From CBDEUK01 sp965250225 (GTDB lineage: Bacteria; Pseudomonadota; Gammaproteobacteria; Eutrophobiales; Eutrophobiaceae): DNA of 64,000 bases. The notes beneath the pieces were generated by a model. The model was given only the letters and a program-made list of their open reading frames with translations, was not told the DNA's origin and searched no databases. The stretch spans positions 62,001 to 126,000 of the forward strand of contig CBDFNQ010000028.1 of NCBI GenBank assembly GCA_965250225.1, read 5' to 3'. Of the stretch, positions 45,804-53,784 are shown in pieces. How positions within the stretch are numbered: position 1 is the stretch's first letter; the number at the start of each line of letters is the position of its first letter. Made by a program: the position numbers and the translations under genes.

Positions 45804-47002
45804 TAGAATCGATACCTAATTTGTAATTGGAGTTGATCGACATTATTTGAACTGTCAAATAACCTGAGATCCTTGCTGTATTGAAGTTCCAGACTTAATC
45901 CATTGGCATGCATGAGATTTATACCGATGTTTCCAGTCAATTTGTCGTCCCAACCCGTTGTTGATTCTTTTAATTCTGATTTCAACTGGGTATAGACAAA
46001 TAACTTTTCATTGACACTCGTCCAATTTAACTCGGTGAATAATGTTCCCCTATCCATGCCATTATCTTGACCCCATGAGATTTCTGTAAGTTGCCCGAAA
46101 ACACCATAGATCCATTGGTGATCGATACCTGCGCGCGTGCGTTTAATTTTTTTACCGCCTTGTATAAATTCTCCATGGAATATTGAAAAACCCCAGCCTG
46201 AACTGGGAAAATAGGATTGGTTACCAAAGGTCGAACCGACACGGCCGGTGATTGCATAGGGTGAACCGTCAGCGCTGTATTCCATGCCAGAGCCTCGGGT
46301 AAGAACAAAATCATATTGGACATTATTGATATTGCCATTGATACCACTGCCCCAATCTGCTTTCAGACCCAGGTTTTGGTTAATGGCTGTTTGTCTAAGA
46401 GTGGTATTGGTATCGATTGAGTATTCAATTCCATAAGGTAATTCCAAATGCCCAAATAGAATATTAAATGAGCCTTTACTAAAGGTTGTAATATTGATGG
46501 TGTTTATTTTTTTGATAAGTTCCCAATCATGATCACTGTCGAAAAAGGCAGGATGAGGATTCAAATTATCAATACGTGCGGCATATAGTTGAATCACGAC
46601 CGTCGCATGGTCTCTTTTTGGTGCCGAGAACACTTTATGGATATCCACACCAAACTGCTGCATATAACCAGTATCGTGACTGCCACCTTGTGATGTAGTG
46701 ACAAGACGCGAACTGAGATCGAATGCAAAGCGGGCGTTATTACCTAGTATTGTTGATGATGTTGGCCATGAGCTTGTAACCTCAGGAACATCTTTTGCAA
46801 CAACATTACCGCAGAAGAAAATTATCAACAGTAAGACAGTTAGCCGAAAAAATATTGAATACACGTAACGGCAAGCACATTGTCGTTTATTGAATAGCAT
46901 CACCTTAGTCCAATTCGAATTCATTTTAAAAATTTCTATATAATTAGAGTTGTTTTCAATAATTTCAGCAGCTCGATAACGCGAAAAACAAGCACTCCTC
47001 AT
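45803..47002 (-). CDS. Outer-membrane porin-like protein
   Basis: Up to 399 residues. A hydrophobic export segment (RLTVLLLIIFFCGNVVA) ends near residue 69 of the longest frame; starts at 47002 (AAAGGA close by), 46924 and 46900 are all possible. The mature part is made of alternating strands with many aromatic and glycine residues and ends LQLQIRYRF, the terminal phenylalanine typical of barrels. It resembles carbohydrate- or anion-selective porins in general, without a clear family. A sigma-54-like promoter (47042-47057) and the shared operator (47144-47156) precede it, so it belongs to the same regulon as the alg genes and is a candidate exit channel. Confidence 0.65.
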   Translation of the reverse strand: MRSACFSRYRAAEIIENNSNYIEIFKMNSNWTKVMLFNKRQCACRYVYSIFFRLTVLLLIIFFCGNVVAKDVPEVTSSWPTSSTILGNNARFAFDLSSRLVTTSQGGSHDTGYMQQFGVDIHKVFSAPKRDHATVVIQLYAARIDNLNPHPAFFDSDHDWELIKKINTINITTFSKGSFNILFGHLELPYGIEYSIDTNTTLRQTAINQNLGLKADWGSGINGNINNVQYDFVLTRGSGMEYSADGSPYAITGRVGSTFGNQSYFPSSGWGFSIFHGEFIQGGKKIKRTRAGIDHQWIYGVFGQLTEISWGQDNGMDRGTLFTELNWTSVNEKLFVYTQLKSELKESTTGWDDKLTGNIGINLMHANGLSLELQYSKDLRLFDSSNNVDQLQLQIRYRF

Positions 47003-47041
47003 GTTCCTTTACCCTGTAATTAAAAAATCTTATTAACACAG

Positions 47042-47057
47042 CGCAATAAGCATTCCA
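47042..47057 (-). promoter_or_regulatory. Sigma-54-like promoter for the porin operon
   Basis: On the minus strand TGGAATGCTTATTGCG keeps the GG and GC at the proper twelve-base distance and the TTGC half, but the -24 half is TGGAAT instead of TGGCAC. Transcription would start near 47032, 30 bases before the 47002 start codon. The weaker -24 half lowers confidence; the operator about 95 bases upstream raises it. Confidence 0.5.
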
Positions 47058-47143
47058 TGACATAAAAATAAATATTTTTAAGTTTTTCATAGGCTTAGGA
47101 GAAAGCCATTCAGGGTGTTTTTGATTTGGATGTTCAGTTTGCA

Positions 47144-47156
47144 TTGCAAAATGCAA
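47144..47156. promoter_or_regulatory. TTGCA-N3-TGCAA inverted-repeat operator, site 2
   Basis: TTGCAAAATGCAA, a perfect copy of the inverted repeat found at 28857 and 50579, lies about 95 bases upstream of the -24 element of the porin operon. The following stretch to about 47460 holds no gene on either strand; a smaller AACTGTT/AACAGTT repeat (47254-47271) and a GACACGTGTC palindrome (47454-47463) are the only other structures seen. Confidence 0.7.
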
Positions 47157-47461
47157 ATTTCAGTGTCGAATTACCAGGCAATTGAATTACTATCATCGCT
47201 TGACAATGAAATTGTTTCAGAAGATAGAGGTTTCTTTGTCTGAGCGCGGTTTAAACTGTTCAACAACAGTTCTGTCCATGAGTTGAAAACTATTTTGGCT
47301 TATATCAAGAAAATAGCTGAGGATATATAATAGGATCGTTTGTCAGGTAAAAATTTATAATTAGAAAATCCGAATTAGTTATCCGGGCAAAGTAGTAGCG
47401 TTCAATAATCTGTATCATTTCATTAATATTAATGCATATGTACTTAGAGGAGTGACACGTG

Positions 47462-47564
47462 TCTCACATTAAGACTGTAACTAAAACTGTGTAACTGTCT
47501 ATTATTGCTCCTTTAGATTGGGTAGGGTAGATAGTTACACAGTTTTAGTTACAGTCTTGTGAGA
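47462..47564. repeat. Very long inverted repeat downstream of algC
   Basis: Perfectly complementary 26-bp arms lie at 47471-47496 and 47533-47558. They extend inward by about five pairs (one G-T) and outward by six (TCTCAC/GTGAGA) after a three-base bulge, giving a stem of roughly 37 pairs. The outer end abuts the algC stop codon at 47565. No T-run follows on the minus strand, so it is not an ordinary terminator. The left arm also contains a short frame from GTG at 47460 (MSHIKTVTKTV) with AGAGGAG before it. It may be a remnant of a mobile element or an mRNA 3' end structure. Confidence 0.8.
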
Positions 47565-48944
47565 TCATATGGCAGCATAAACTCCGCTTTGTTTAAGTTG
47601 ATCAAAAACAGTTAGCTTTAGTAAGTTCAGATCTTCATCATTACTTGCTTCACAACGCGCGACTAATACATCTTGCGTATTTGATGCACGTAGCAACCAC
47701 CATCCTTCATCTGATTTAACTCTTACACCATCTATTTGATTAACCTTTGCACCTGCATTGATTAAACGGGTCTTAATATCGTCAATAATTTTAAACTTGA
47801 TATCATCATCGCATTGAAAGCGTAATTCAGGTGTATTTACCATCTTCGGCATAGCATCTATAATGTCAGCTAAGGATTCTTTTGTTCTGCCGAGAATCCC
47901 GATGAGTCTGACCGCCGCATACAATGCATCGTCATAACCGTAGTAACGGTCGTTAAAGAAAATATGACCACTCATCTCCCCAGCGAGTAGGGCACCCGTT
48001 TCAGACATCTTTTCTTTAATTAAAGAGTGGCCCGTACGCCACATGATAGCATTACCACCTTTTGCATTGATATTTTCAAATAGAAAATCACTTGATTTAA
48101 CGTCAGCAATTATCGAAGCATCCGGATTCACTTTAAGAACATCCTCAGAGTAAATACTCATTAATTGGTCGCCCGAGATTATTCTTCCCTTGCTATCTAT
48201 TACACCGAGTCGATCACCATCACCATCAAATGCAATACCTAAATCACATTTCTCTTTACGAACGATTTTTTGTAATTGGACAAGATTTTCCGGAACAGTT
48301 GGATCAGGATGATGATTAGGGAAAGTGCCATCAATTTTTGAATTGATGACGACATGCTCACCGGGTATGTAACGTGTTAAGGCCTGAATAAAAGGTCCGG
48401 TTGCGCCGTTACCTGCATCCCAGGCAACCTTCAATTTATGATCTCCATCATAATCACCAGAAACGCGATTAATATATTCTTCAATAACACTGCAATAAAT
48501 AGAAAATCCTTTACCGCTATCGAAATCACCTTCAGCTGAGATCTTACCTAGCTTCTGAATATCATCGCCATAAAAGGGTTTGTTATTCATGACTATCTTA
48601 AATCCGTTATAGTTGGCAGGGTTATGTGAACCGGTAATCATAATTCCGCCGTCGGTATTCAGGATCTTTGAAGCGAAATAAAGCATTGGTGTCGGACCAA
48701 GACTAATACGGATAACGGCAATGCCAGTATCAACTAATCCTTGAGTTAACGCAGATTCCATTTCCGGAGAACTAATTCTGCCATCGTAGCCCACACACAC
48801 GGTTTTACCTAAATTACGGGACACCATTGTGCCGAAGGAACGGCCAATCACGTAGGCATCATCTGTGGTCAGTGTTTCGCCAACCACACCACGAATGTCA
48901 TATTCTCTTAGTATTGACCAATGAAATTTATGTTTACTATTCAT
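47565..48944 (-). CDS. algC: Phosphomannomutase/phosphoglucomutase
   Basis: 459 residues. It converts mannose-6-phosphate to mannose-1-phosphate for GDP-mannose, and can act on glucose phosphates. The active-site phosphoserine is in GIMITGSHNPANYNGFKIV near residue 105, the metal loop in AFDGDGDRLGVID near 240, the sugar-binding loop in GEMSGHIFFNDRYYGYDDA near 320, and the phosphate-binding end RASNTQDVLVARCE near 430. Length is normal for AlgC. It lies 11 bases after algD on the same strand and is presumably driven from the algD promoter. A long inverted repeat follows its stop. Confidence 0.94.
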   Translation of the reverse strand: MNSKHKFHWSILREYDIRGVVGETLTTDDAYVIGRSFGTMVSRNLGKTVCVGYDGRISSPEMESALTQGLVDTGIAVIRISLGPTPMLYFASKILNTDGGIMITGSHNPANYNGFKIVMNNKPFYGDDIQKLGKISAEGDFDSGKGFSIYCSVIEEYINRVSGDYDGDHKLKVAWDAGNGATGPFIQALTRYIPGEHVVINSKIDGTFPNHHPDPTVPENLVQLQKIVRKEKCDLGIAFDGDGDRLGVIDSKGRIISGDQLMSIYSEDVLKVNPDASIIADVKSSDFLFENINAKGGNAIMWRTGHSLIKEKMSETGALLAGEMSGHIFFNDRYYGYDDALYAAVRLIGILGRTKESLADIIDAMPKMVNTPELRFQCDDDIKFKIIDDIKTRLINAGAKVNQIDGVRVKSDEGWWLLRASNTQDVLVARCEASNDEDLNLLKLTVFDQLKQSGVYAAI

Positions 48945-48955
48945 TGTAATTCTCC

Positions 48956-50395
48956 TTACCAGCAGATGCCTTGTATCTGCCCTGAATGGTTTTCAGTGAC
49001 GTTTATTCTTACCAGGTCGATGACCGGAATGAATTCGGATGCATTGTTTGCGATCTCCTTAAAACCGGGAGCATCATGTGTAATGACAAGCATATTGCAT
49101 TTATTGAGCATCTCATAAGGATTAGCAATTGCTAATCGGGAAAGCATGTTGCCTACATCCGTATCTTTCGATATAGGTTGTGTATGATCGATGTCATGCA
49201 GGGGTATTGGAGTGAAATTAGGATCATAAAACCGTATATTGTAATCCCTTTTCATCAAGCGCCTGATTAATTCTACTGTAGGGCTTTCTCTTAAATCATC
49301 AGTACCCGCTTTAAAAGTTATGCCAAGAAAACCTACCTCATTACCGGGAAGTCTACCGATCATCTTTTCAGCATGATCAATATGAGCATCATTACTTTCT
49401 ACGATGCTGTGTATGACTGGCACATCAACATGCAATGATTCAGCAAGATGATTAATGCCCCGTGTATCTTTCGGTAGACACGAACCACCGTAAGCAAAAC
49501 CCGGCATTAAATAATAAGGAGAAAGATTAAGCTTGGTGTCTTTGCAAAAGATACTCATAACCTCATGGCTATCAACATCCATTGCCTTACACATACGGCC
49601 GATCTCATTACCAAATACAACCTTTAACGCATGCCAGGTGTTATCAACATATTTAACGAATTCTGCCGCTTCAATCGAAGTGTGAATAATTTCGCCTTCA
49701 ACATTATCTTCGTAAAGTGCTGCTGCTGTTTCACCTGATTTTTTATCAAACGCACCAATAACGGTTTTTGGTGGCGCATAAAAATCTTTGATTGCTGTAC
49801 TCTCGCGTAAAAATTCAGGATTAAAACAAACTCCAAAATCACTACCACATATTTTACCAGAAAATTTTTCTAGGATAGGTATCATTTCATCACGGGTTGT
49901 TTTGGGTGGAACAGTACTTCGATACATAATAAGGTGGTAGCCTAATTTTTGTTTGATAGCTTCACCGATTTGTTTTGAAGCTTCTTTAAGATATCGGGTG
50001 TCACAGCTGTCATCGAAACCACTTGGAGTGCCTACACTGACAAAAGTAATATCTGTAGATAATACTGCTGATATCGTATCTTCAGTTGCAATCAATAAAT
50101 CGTTATGAACAGCATTACCTAATAATTCACCAAGCTTATCTTCAACAATCGGTGATTCCCCATCGTTAATCAAATCGACCTTTTTTGAATCCGGATCAAC
50201 ACCAACAACTTCATAACCAAGGTCACAAAAACAGGCTGCAGAGACTGCGCCCACATAGCCGAGGCCGAGAATACTGATTTTGGGTTTATCCGTTTCCATA
50301 AATTCAGACACAGGTTTGCCCAACATAACATTAAGCCTGGCATATGCCGCTTTATCGGATAAGGATACATTTTGATGCAGTGTTGTTGTGCTCAT
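48956..50395 (-). CDS. algD: GDP-mannose 6-dehydrogenase
   Basis: 479 residues. AlgD oxidises GDP-mannose to GDP-mannuronate, the committed step of alginate synthesis. It has the NAD-binding SILGLGYVGAVSAACFCDLG, the NPEFLRESTAIKDF stretch, the catalytic cysteine in PGFAYGGSCLPKDTRG near residue 308, and FKAGTDDLRESPTVELI. Compared with Pseudomonas AlgD (436 residues) it carries about 37 extra residues before the Rossmann fold. A sigma-54-type promoter lies 58 bases upstream (50453-50469), and the shared operator at 50579 separates it from algA. Confidence 0.95.
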   Translation of the reverse strand: MSTTTLHQNVSLSDKAAYARLNVMLGKPVSEFMETDKPKISILGLGYVGAVSAACFCDLGYEVVGVDPDSKKVDLINDGESPIVEDKLGELLGNAVHNDLLIATEDTISAVLSTDITFVSVGTPSGFDDSCDTRYLKEASKQIGEAIKQKLGYHLIMYRSTVPPKTTRDEMIPILEKFSGKICGSDFGVCFNPEFLRESTAIKDFYAPPKTVIGAFDKKSGETAAALYEDNVEGEIIHTSIEAAEFVKYVDNTWHALKVVFGNEIGRMCKAMDVDSHEVMSIFCKDTKLNLSPYYLMPGFAYGGSCLPKDTRGINHLAESLHVDVPVIHSIVESNDAHIDHAEKMIGRLPGNEVGFLGITFKAGTDDLRESPTVELIRRLMKRDYNIRFYDPNFTPIPLHDIDHTQPISKDTDVGNMLSRLAIANPYEMLNKCNMLVITHDAPGFKEIANNASEFIPVIDLVRINVTENHSGQIQGICW

Positions 50396-50452
50396 TTCTT
50401 AGTCCTCTATTGTTTAATTTTCATGTTTAAATGTTTTTCTTGAGTAGGTATC

Positions 50453-50469
50453 AGCGAGGACTGTGCCAA
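50453..50469 (-). promoter_or_regulatory. Sigma-54-type promoter for algD-algC
   Basis: On the minus strand TTGGCACAGTCCTCGCT gives a perfect -24 half (TTGGCAC) and TCGCT for TTGCT, with correct spacing of GG and GC. The predicted start is about 45 bases before the algD ATG. The operator at 50579-50591 lies about 120 bases upstream. Confidence 0.78.
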
Positions 50470-50578
50470 TCCATGAACAATCTTGTTTTAGTAAATAGAA
50501 ACAAAAACTTAAAAAATATCTAAGCTAATTTGCTCTTGTAAAATCAATCACTATTCCTAATCCGATCCTCGTGACGCA

Positions 50579-50591
50579 TTGCAATTTGCAA
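50579..50591. promoter_or_regulatory. TTGCA-N3-TGCAA inverted-repeat operator, site 3
   Basis: TTGCAATTTGCAA, perfect inverted repeat, between the divergent algD and algA promoters: about 120 bases from the -24 of algD and 93 bases from the -24 of algA. One activator bound here could serve both directions. Confidence 0.75.
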
Positions 50592-50676
50592 ATTTTGCTT
50601 TGAGTTTGTCGTAAAAATGTGACCATAAAATACATAACTGACTGATTAATTAGTAAAAAATAGAATTATTTAGGAG

Positions 50677-50693
50677 TTGGTACGCCGGTTGCG
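50677..50693 (+). promoter_or_regulatory. Sigma-54-type promoter for algA
   Basis: TTGGTACGCCGGTTGCG has GG and GC at the proper distance, one mismatch in the -24 half and a complete TTGC. Predicted transcription start is near 50705, leaving a leader of about 215 bases that contains palindromic repeat copy B before the algA start at 50922. Confidence 0.72.
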
Positions 50694-50764
50694 ATAGTAG
50701 GAGGTAACAAGACTTAGAGACCTTTTACATGGCGTAATGAGCGAAGGTTAATCGAGGTGAAAAC

Positions 50765-50890
50765 AGGTTAAAAGACGGAGTGTATACATAGAGTACATGA
50801 GTAATTTTAAGCTGTTTTTAACAAAGGATAGCCGAGTGCGACCGACATGGATGTCGGAAGTGCAGATTTTGCCTGGAGCAAAAACCTGCC
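50765..50890. repeat. Palindromic repeat element, copy B (multi-hairpin)
   Basis: In the algA leader: an imperfect 15-bp inverted repeat (GAAAACAGGTTAAAA pairing with a TTTTAAGCTGTTTTT-like stretch) around GTATACATAGAGTACATG, then CCGACATGGATGTCGG (50842-50857), then GCAGATTTTGC (50862-50872) pairing with GCAAAAACCTGC (50878-50889). The order of hairpins equals that of copy A near 34020-34137. Confidence 0.65.
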
Positions 50891-50921
50891 ATTAGTTGTG
50901 AAATTTAAATTGGAGAAAAAC

Positions 50922-52397
50922 ATGAAAAGCAAAAAGATTTATCCAGTCATACTATCAGGTGGTTCAGGTACCCGTTTATGGCCGATGTCACGCAGTGCAA
51001 TGCCTAAACAATTTCTGCCATTGATGTCTGAAAAGAGTTTGTTCATAGAGACATTAATTAGAGTGGCAGATAAAGATATGTTTCATGCGCCAATCATTGT
51101 CGGAAATGCTGAACATAATTATTTAATAATGAATCAACTTAAGGAAGCCAACATAGAAGCTGGCGCAATCATCCTTGAACCAGTGGCTAAAAATACCGCA
51201 CCGGCAATTGCACTCGCTGCCTACCATATTCTGAATACAGAACCAGATAGCATCATGTTAGTCATGCCATCCGATCATATGAGTGATAATGATCATAATT
51301 TTTATGATGCCATTGAGTTAGCAAATACTGCTTGTCATCGTGGCAATATGGTTACATTTGGTATTAAACCCGATTATCCAGAGACAGGTTATGGCTATAT
51401 TGAATACGGATCAGAGTTGCTTGCTCATAATAAAATACGTGCATTTAATTTAAACAGATTTGTTGAAAAACCAAAACAAGCGGCTGCCGAAGAAATGCTG
51501 GCACAGGGGAACTACTACTGGAACAGTGGCATCTTTATGTTCTCTGCCTTGCAATATATTAATGAGCTGGCAAAAAAACAACCTGACATGGTGGTTGAAG
51601 TAAATAAAGCCTATCTATATGCCAGCCATAACAATAACGTTATTAAACCTGAAGAAAATTATTTTAACGCATCGCCAGCAGAGTCAATTGACTATGCCGT
51701 GATGGAACATACAAACAAGGGGGTCGTTGTTGAAGGTCTGTTTAAATGGTTCGATGCCGGTTCATGGCTAAGCCTGTGGGATAATAACGAGAAAGATAAA
51801 GCGAATAATGTTGTCTCAGGTGATGTCATGACGGATTCAACCACAGAATGTTACATCCGCGGTGGCAAACGCTTAATCAGTACGATTAATGTACATGATC
51901 TCGTAATCGTGGACACCGATGATGCTTTATTAATCGCAAACAAGAAACGCAGTCAAGATGTTAAGACTGTTGTAAACAATCTAAACTTGAATTCGCGTGA
52001 AGAAGCAAACCAACCAGCAACAGTAAGACGCCCTTGGGGTACTTATACCAGTATCGATCAGGGACTGCGGCACCAGGTTAAACACATTACTGTCGAGCCG
52101 GGTGGCGTTTTATCAAAACAATATCACCACCATCGCTCCGAACACTGGATAGTCGTGCACGGTGTAGCCGAAGTCGAAGTGGGTGATAAAGAACTTATGT
52201 TGGACGCAAATGAATCGGTCTACATTCCCAAAGGAGAAGTGCACCGTTTAACCAACAACGGTAAAGAAACTCTGAACCTGATTGAAGTCCAGTGCGGTAC
52301 ATACCTCGGTGAAGATGACATTGTACGACTTGAAGATAATTACGGTCGAGTTGAGCAAGCAGCTGATGCTTCTATGCTGGCACACACAAATATCTGA
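50922..52397 (+). CDS. algA: Mannose-1-phosphate guanylyltransferase / mannose-6-phosphate isomerase
   Basis: 491 residues from ATG at 50922, which has TTGGAG eight bases upstream; the frame is open back to 50847 through a repeat element and is not used. The bifunctional enzyme isomerises fructose-6-phosphate to mannose-6-phosphate and makes GDP-mannose. The nucleotidyltransferase half has PVILSGGSGTRLWPMSRSA and FVEKPKQAAAEEML; the C-terminal cupin isomerase half has RPWGTYTSIDQG and KQYHHHRSEHWIVVHGVAEV. Length equals Pseudomonas AlgA (481). It is divergent from algD and shares the operator at 50579. Confidence 0.95.
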   Translation: MKSKKIYPVILSGGSGTRLWPMSRSAMPKQFLPLMSEKSLFIETLIRVADKDMFHAPIIVGNAEHNYLIMNQLKEANIEAGAIILEPVAKNTAPAIALAAYHILNTEPDSIMLVMPSDHMSDNDHNFYDAIELANTACHRGNMVTFGIKPDYPETGYGYIEYGSELLAHNKIRAFNLNRFVEKPKQAAAEEMLAQGNYYWNSGIFMFSALQYINELAKKQPDMVVEVNKAYLYASHNNNVIKPEENYFNASPAESIDYAVMEHTNKGVVVEGLFKWFDAGSWLSLWDNNEKDKANNVVSGDVMTDSTTECYIRGGKRLISTINVHDLVIVDTDDALLIANKKRSQDVKTVVNNLNLNSREEANQPATVRRPWGTYTSIDQGLRHQVKHITVEPGGVLSKQYHHHRSEHWIVVHGVAEVEVGDKELMLDANESVYIPKGEVHRLTNNGKETLNLIEVQCGTYLGEDDIVRLEDNYGRVEQAADASMLAHTNI

Positions 52398-52459
52398 TTC
52401 AGTAACATTGCATTAATAAATGTTTCACTGAAAAACTATTTTGAATATAGGTAATTACG

Positions 52460-52729
52460 ATGAACAGAAATAATGAACCAGTTGATATATACCAACCACG
52501 TATTCATAAGGAAAATGAATATCATATCCAAAGCATCACATCTCGAAAAAATGATTTTATTATAGAAAATATTGTTGGTGATCATGCAGAGAAAAATACA
52601 ATAGAGAATAATCTGCCAATAAAAATACTCTACATGGAAAGGAAATTAATCAATATAAGTGTGTTTTATTTTGAGCTAATTGCTGTGGGTATATTGGTGT
52701 ATACGCTAGCTATTAACATCCCAATATAA
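52460..52729 (+). CDS. Small tail-anchored membrane protein, unknown
   Basis: 89 residues: a polar, Asn/Glu/Ile-rich N-terminal part (about 1-65) and a single hydrophobic segment at the C-terminus (about 67-87, ISVFYFELIAVGILVYTLAI), so it would sit in the membrane by its tail with the bulk in the cytoplasm. I recognise no family. It follows algA by 62 bases on the same strand, with no terminator seen between, so it is probably cotranscribed. Two-thirds of its codons are AT-rich, unlike algA. The start has only GGTAATTACG as a weak ribosome site. Confidence 0.55.
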   Translation: MNRNNEPVDIYQPRIHKENEYHIQSITSRKNDFIIENIVGDHAEKNTIENNLPIKILYMERKLINISVFYFELIAVGILVYTLAINIPI

Positions 52730-52771
52730 CTTATAGACATAAATATTGAATATTTATATAGGTAATTAAAA

Positions 52772-52993
52772 ATGAATTTTACTATTAATAATACGGTATT
52801 AAGTGAAATAAAAATTATCGATCTTCTGTCTGAACTCGAAATTGTTGGTTATCGTAATGTTCATCACCTGGATGACGTTACTCCTTTTAGTTATACAAAA
52901 AATTATGGATTTATTACTAATGAAGGAATTATAACTGACAAGGATAAAAATTTAGTATCAAAATATTTTGATTTGCAAAATGATAATGCTTAA
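52772..52993 (+). CDS. Small protein, paralogue of the 68-residue protein downstream
   Basis: 73 residues, no membrane segment. Its sequence aligns over its length with the small protein at 53556-53759: both have VL-EIKI near the start and GFI-EG-IT-K-K-LVSKY near the end (here YGFITNEGIITDKDKNLVSK). The shared pattern over two separate genes supports that both are real. I do not recognise a family; the C-terminal pattern looks like a small folded motif rather than a linker. It lies 42 bases after the tail-anchored protein gene and 60 before the SLOG-like gene. Confidence 0.6.
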   Translation: MNFTINNTVLSEIKIIDLLSELEIVGYRNVHHLDDVTPFSYTKNYGFITNEGIITDKDKNLVSKYFDLQNDNA

Positions 52994-53053
52994 AAACAAT
53001 AGATAATTATTTAATAATCAAATATACATCTAGAAACAACTTAATTTATTATT

Positions 53054-53542
53054 ATGACAACCTATAATGAACTAAGACAACAAAAGGAGCATGTCGCCAT
53101 ACTGGGTTTTGCAGAGCCTTGTGGCCTATATAACCAGAGTCTGGCCTATGGCGTAGGGCTATCACTGGCAAAACGAGACTACGTTGTTACAGCCGGCAAC
53201 CTGACCTCAACATTCTATAGCGCGTTTAAAGGTGCAAAAGCTATGGAAGGAAACACACTGGCCGTACTTGAAGAACAAATGGAACTCAATGATGTAGTTT
53301 ATTGCGATGTGATACTCAGTGTGAACGACACTAATCAAAAGTACCGCGTTCTGGCAGAATTCTGTTCCAGTGCCATCATCATTGGCGGTGGTTATAGCAC
53401 CAAACATATCGAGACAGAATTTTTAAATCTGAATAAACCCGTCGTTGCACTAAAAGGCACAGGCGGGATCACACGATCAGAACTAGATGAAAGAACCGAA
53501 TGTGTGAGCAGTATTAAAGAAACCTTAACTTTTATACATTAA
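53054..53542 (+). CDS. SLOG/LOG-like Rossmann protein (TIGR00725-type)
   Basis: 162 residues of one Rossmann-like domain. It has the N-terminal strand VAILGFAEPCGLYNQSLAYG, the second strand YVVTAGNLTSTFYSAFKGAK, and the nucleotide-loop region AIIIGGGYSTKHIETEFLNL followed by KPVVALKGTGG, which is the order of TIGR00725/LOG proteins. Those proteins bind nucleotides or act as phosphoribohydrolases on nucleotide derivatives; the usual PGGxGT motif is altered to GGGYST here, so catalysis is uncertain. It lies between the two paralogous small proteins, 10-14 bases from the second, suggesting one functional unit. Confidence 0.72.
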   Translation: MTTYNELRQQKEHVAILGFAEPCGLYNQSLAYGVGLSLAKRDYVVTAGNLTSTFYSAFKGAKAMEGNTLAVLEEQMELNDVVYCDVILSVNDTNQKYRVLAEFCSSAIIIGGGYSTKHIETEFLNLNKPVVALKGTGGITRSELDERTECVSSIKETLTFIH

Positions 53543-53555
53543 TGGGAGATTTATG

Positions 53556-53759
53556 ATGGTACAGATAATCAACGAATTAGTTTTGAATGAAATAAAAATA
53601 GCGAATGTGCTTAAAAACCGTTATGGCGATGGCATGGTATATATCCCGGAGAATGATGATCACTATGACTATGATTTTGCGAAGGATAAGGGTTTTATCA
53701 GTGATGAAGGTTATATCACCCGTAAAGGAAAGCAGTTGGTTTCAAAGTATTTACATTAA
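53556..53759 (+). CDS. Small protein, paralogue of the 73-residue protein upstream
   Basis: 67 residues from ATG at 53556, which sits seven bases after GGGAG; an ATG at 53553 is also in frame. It shares with the protein at 52772 the segments LVLNEIKIANVL and KGFISDEGYITRKGKQLVSK. It is more acidic in the middle (PENDDHYDYDF). Function unknown. Its tight spacing to the SLOG-like gene (14 bases) suggests translation coupling and a shared role. Confidence 0.62.
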   Translation: MVQIINELVLNEIKIANVLKNRYGDGMVYIPENDDHYDYDFAKDKGFISDEGYITRKGKQLVSKYLH

Positions 53760-53784
53760 AGGTATTCCATTAATATTCGGTTGT

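Noticed and set aside
47126..47143. TTGGATG-TTCAG-TTTGC on the plus strand as a sigma-54 promoter
   Set aside because: GG and GC are thirteen bases apart rather than twelve, and no gene follows on that strand.
50847..50921. Longer N-terminus for AlgA
   Set aside because: The extra codons run through palindromic repeat B, lack a ribosome site, and the family begins just before the SGGSGTRLWP motif at the 50922 start.
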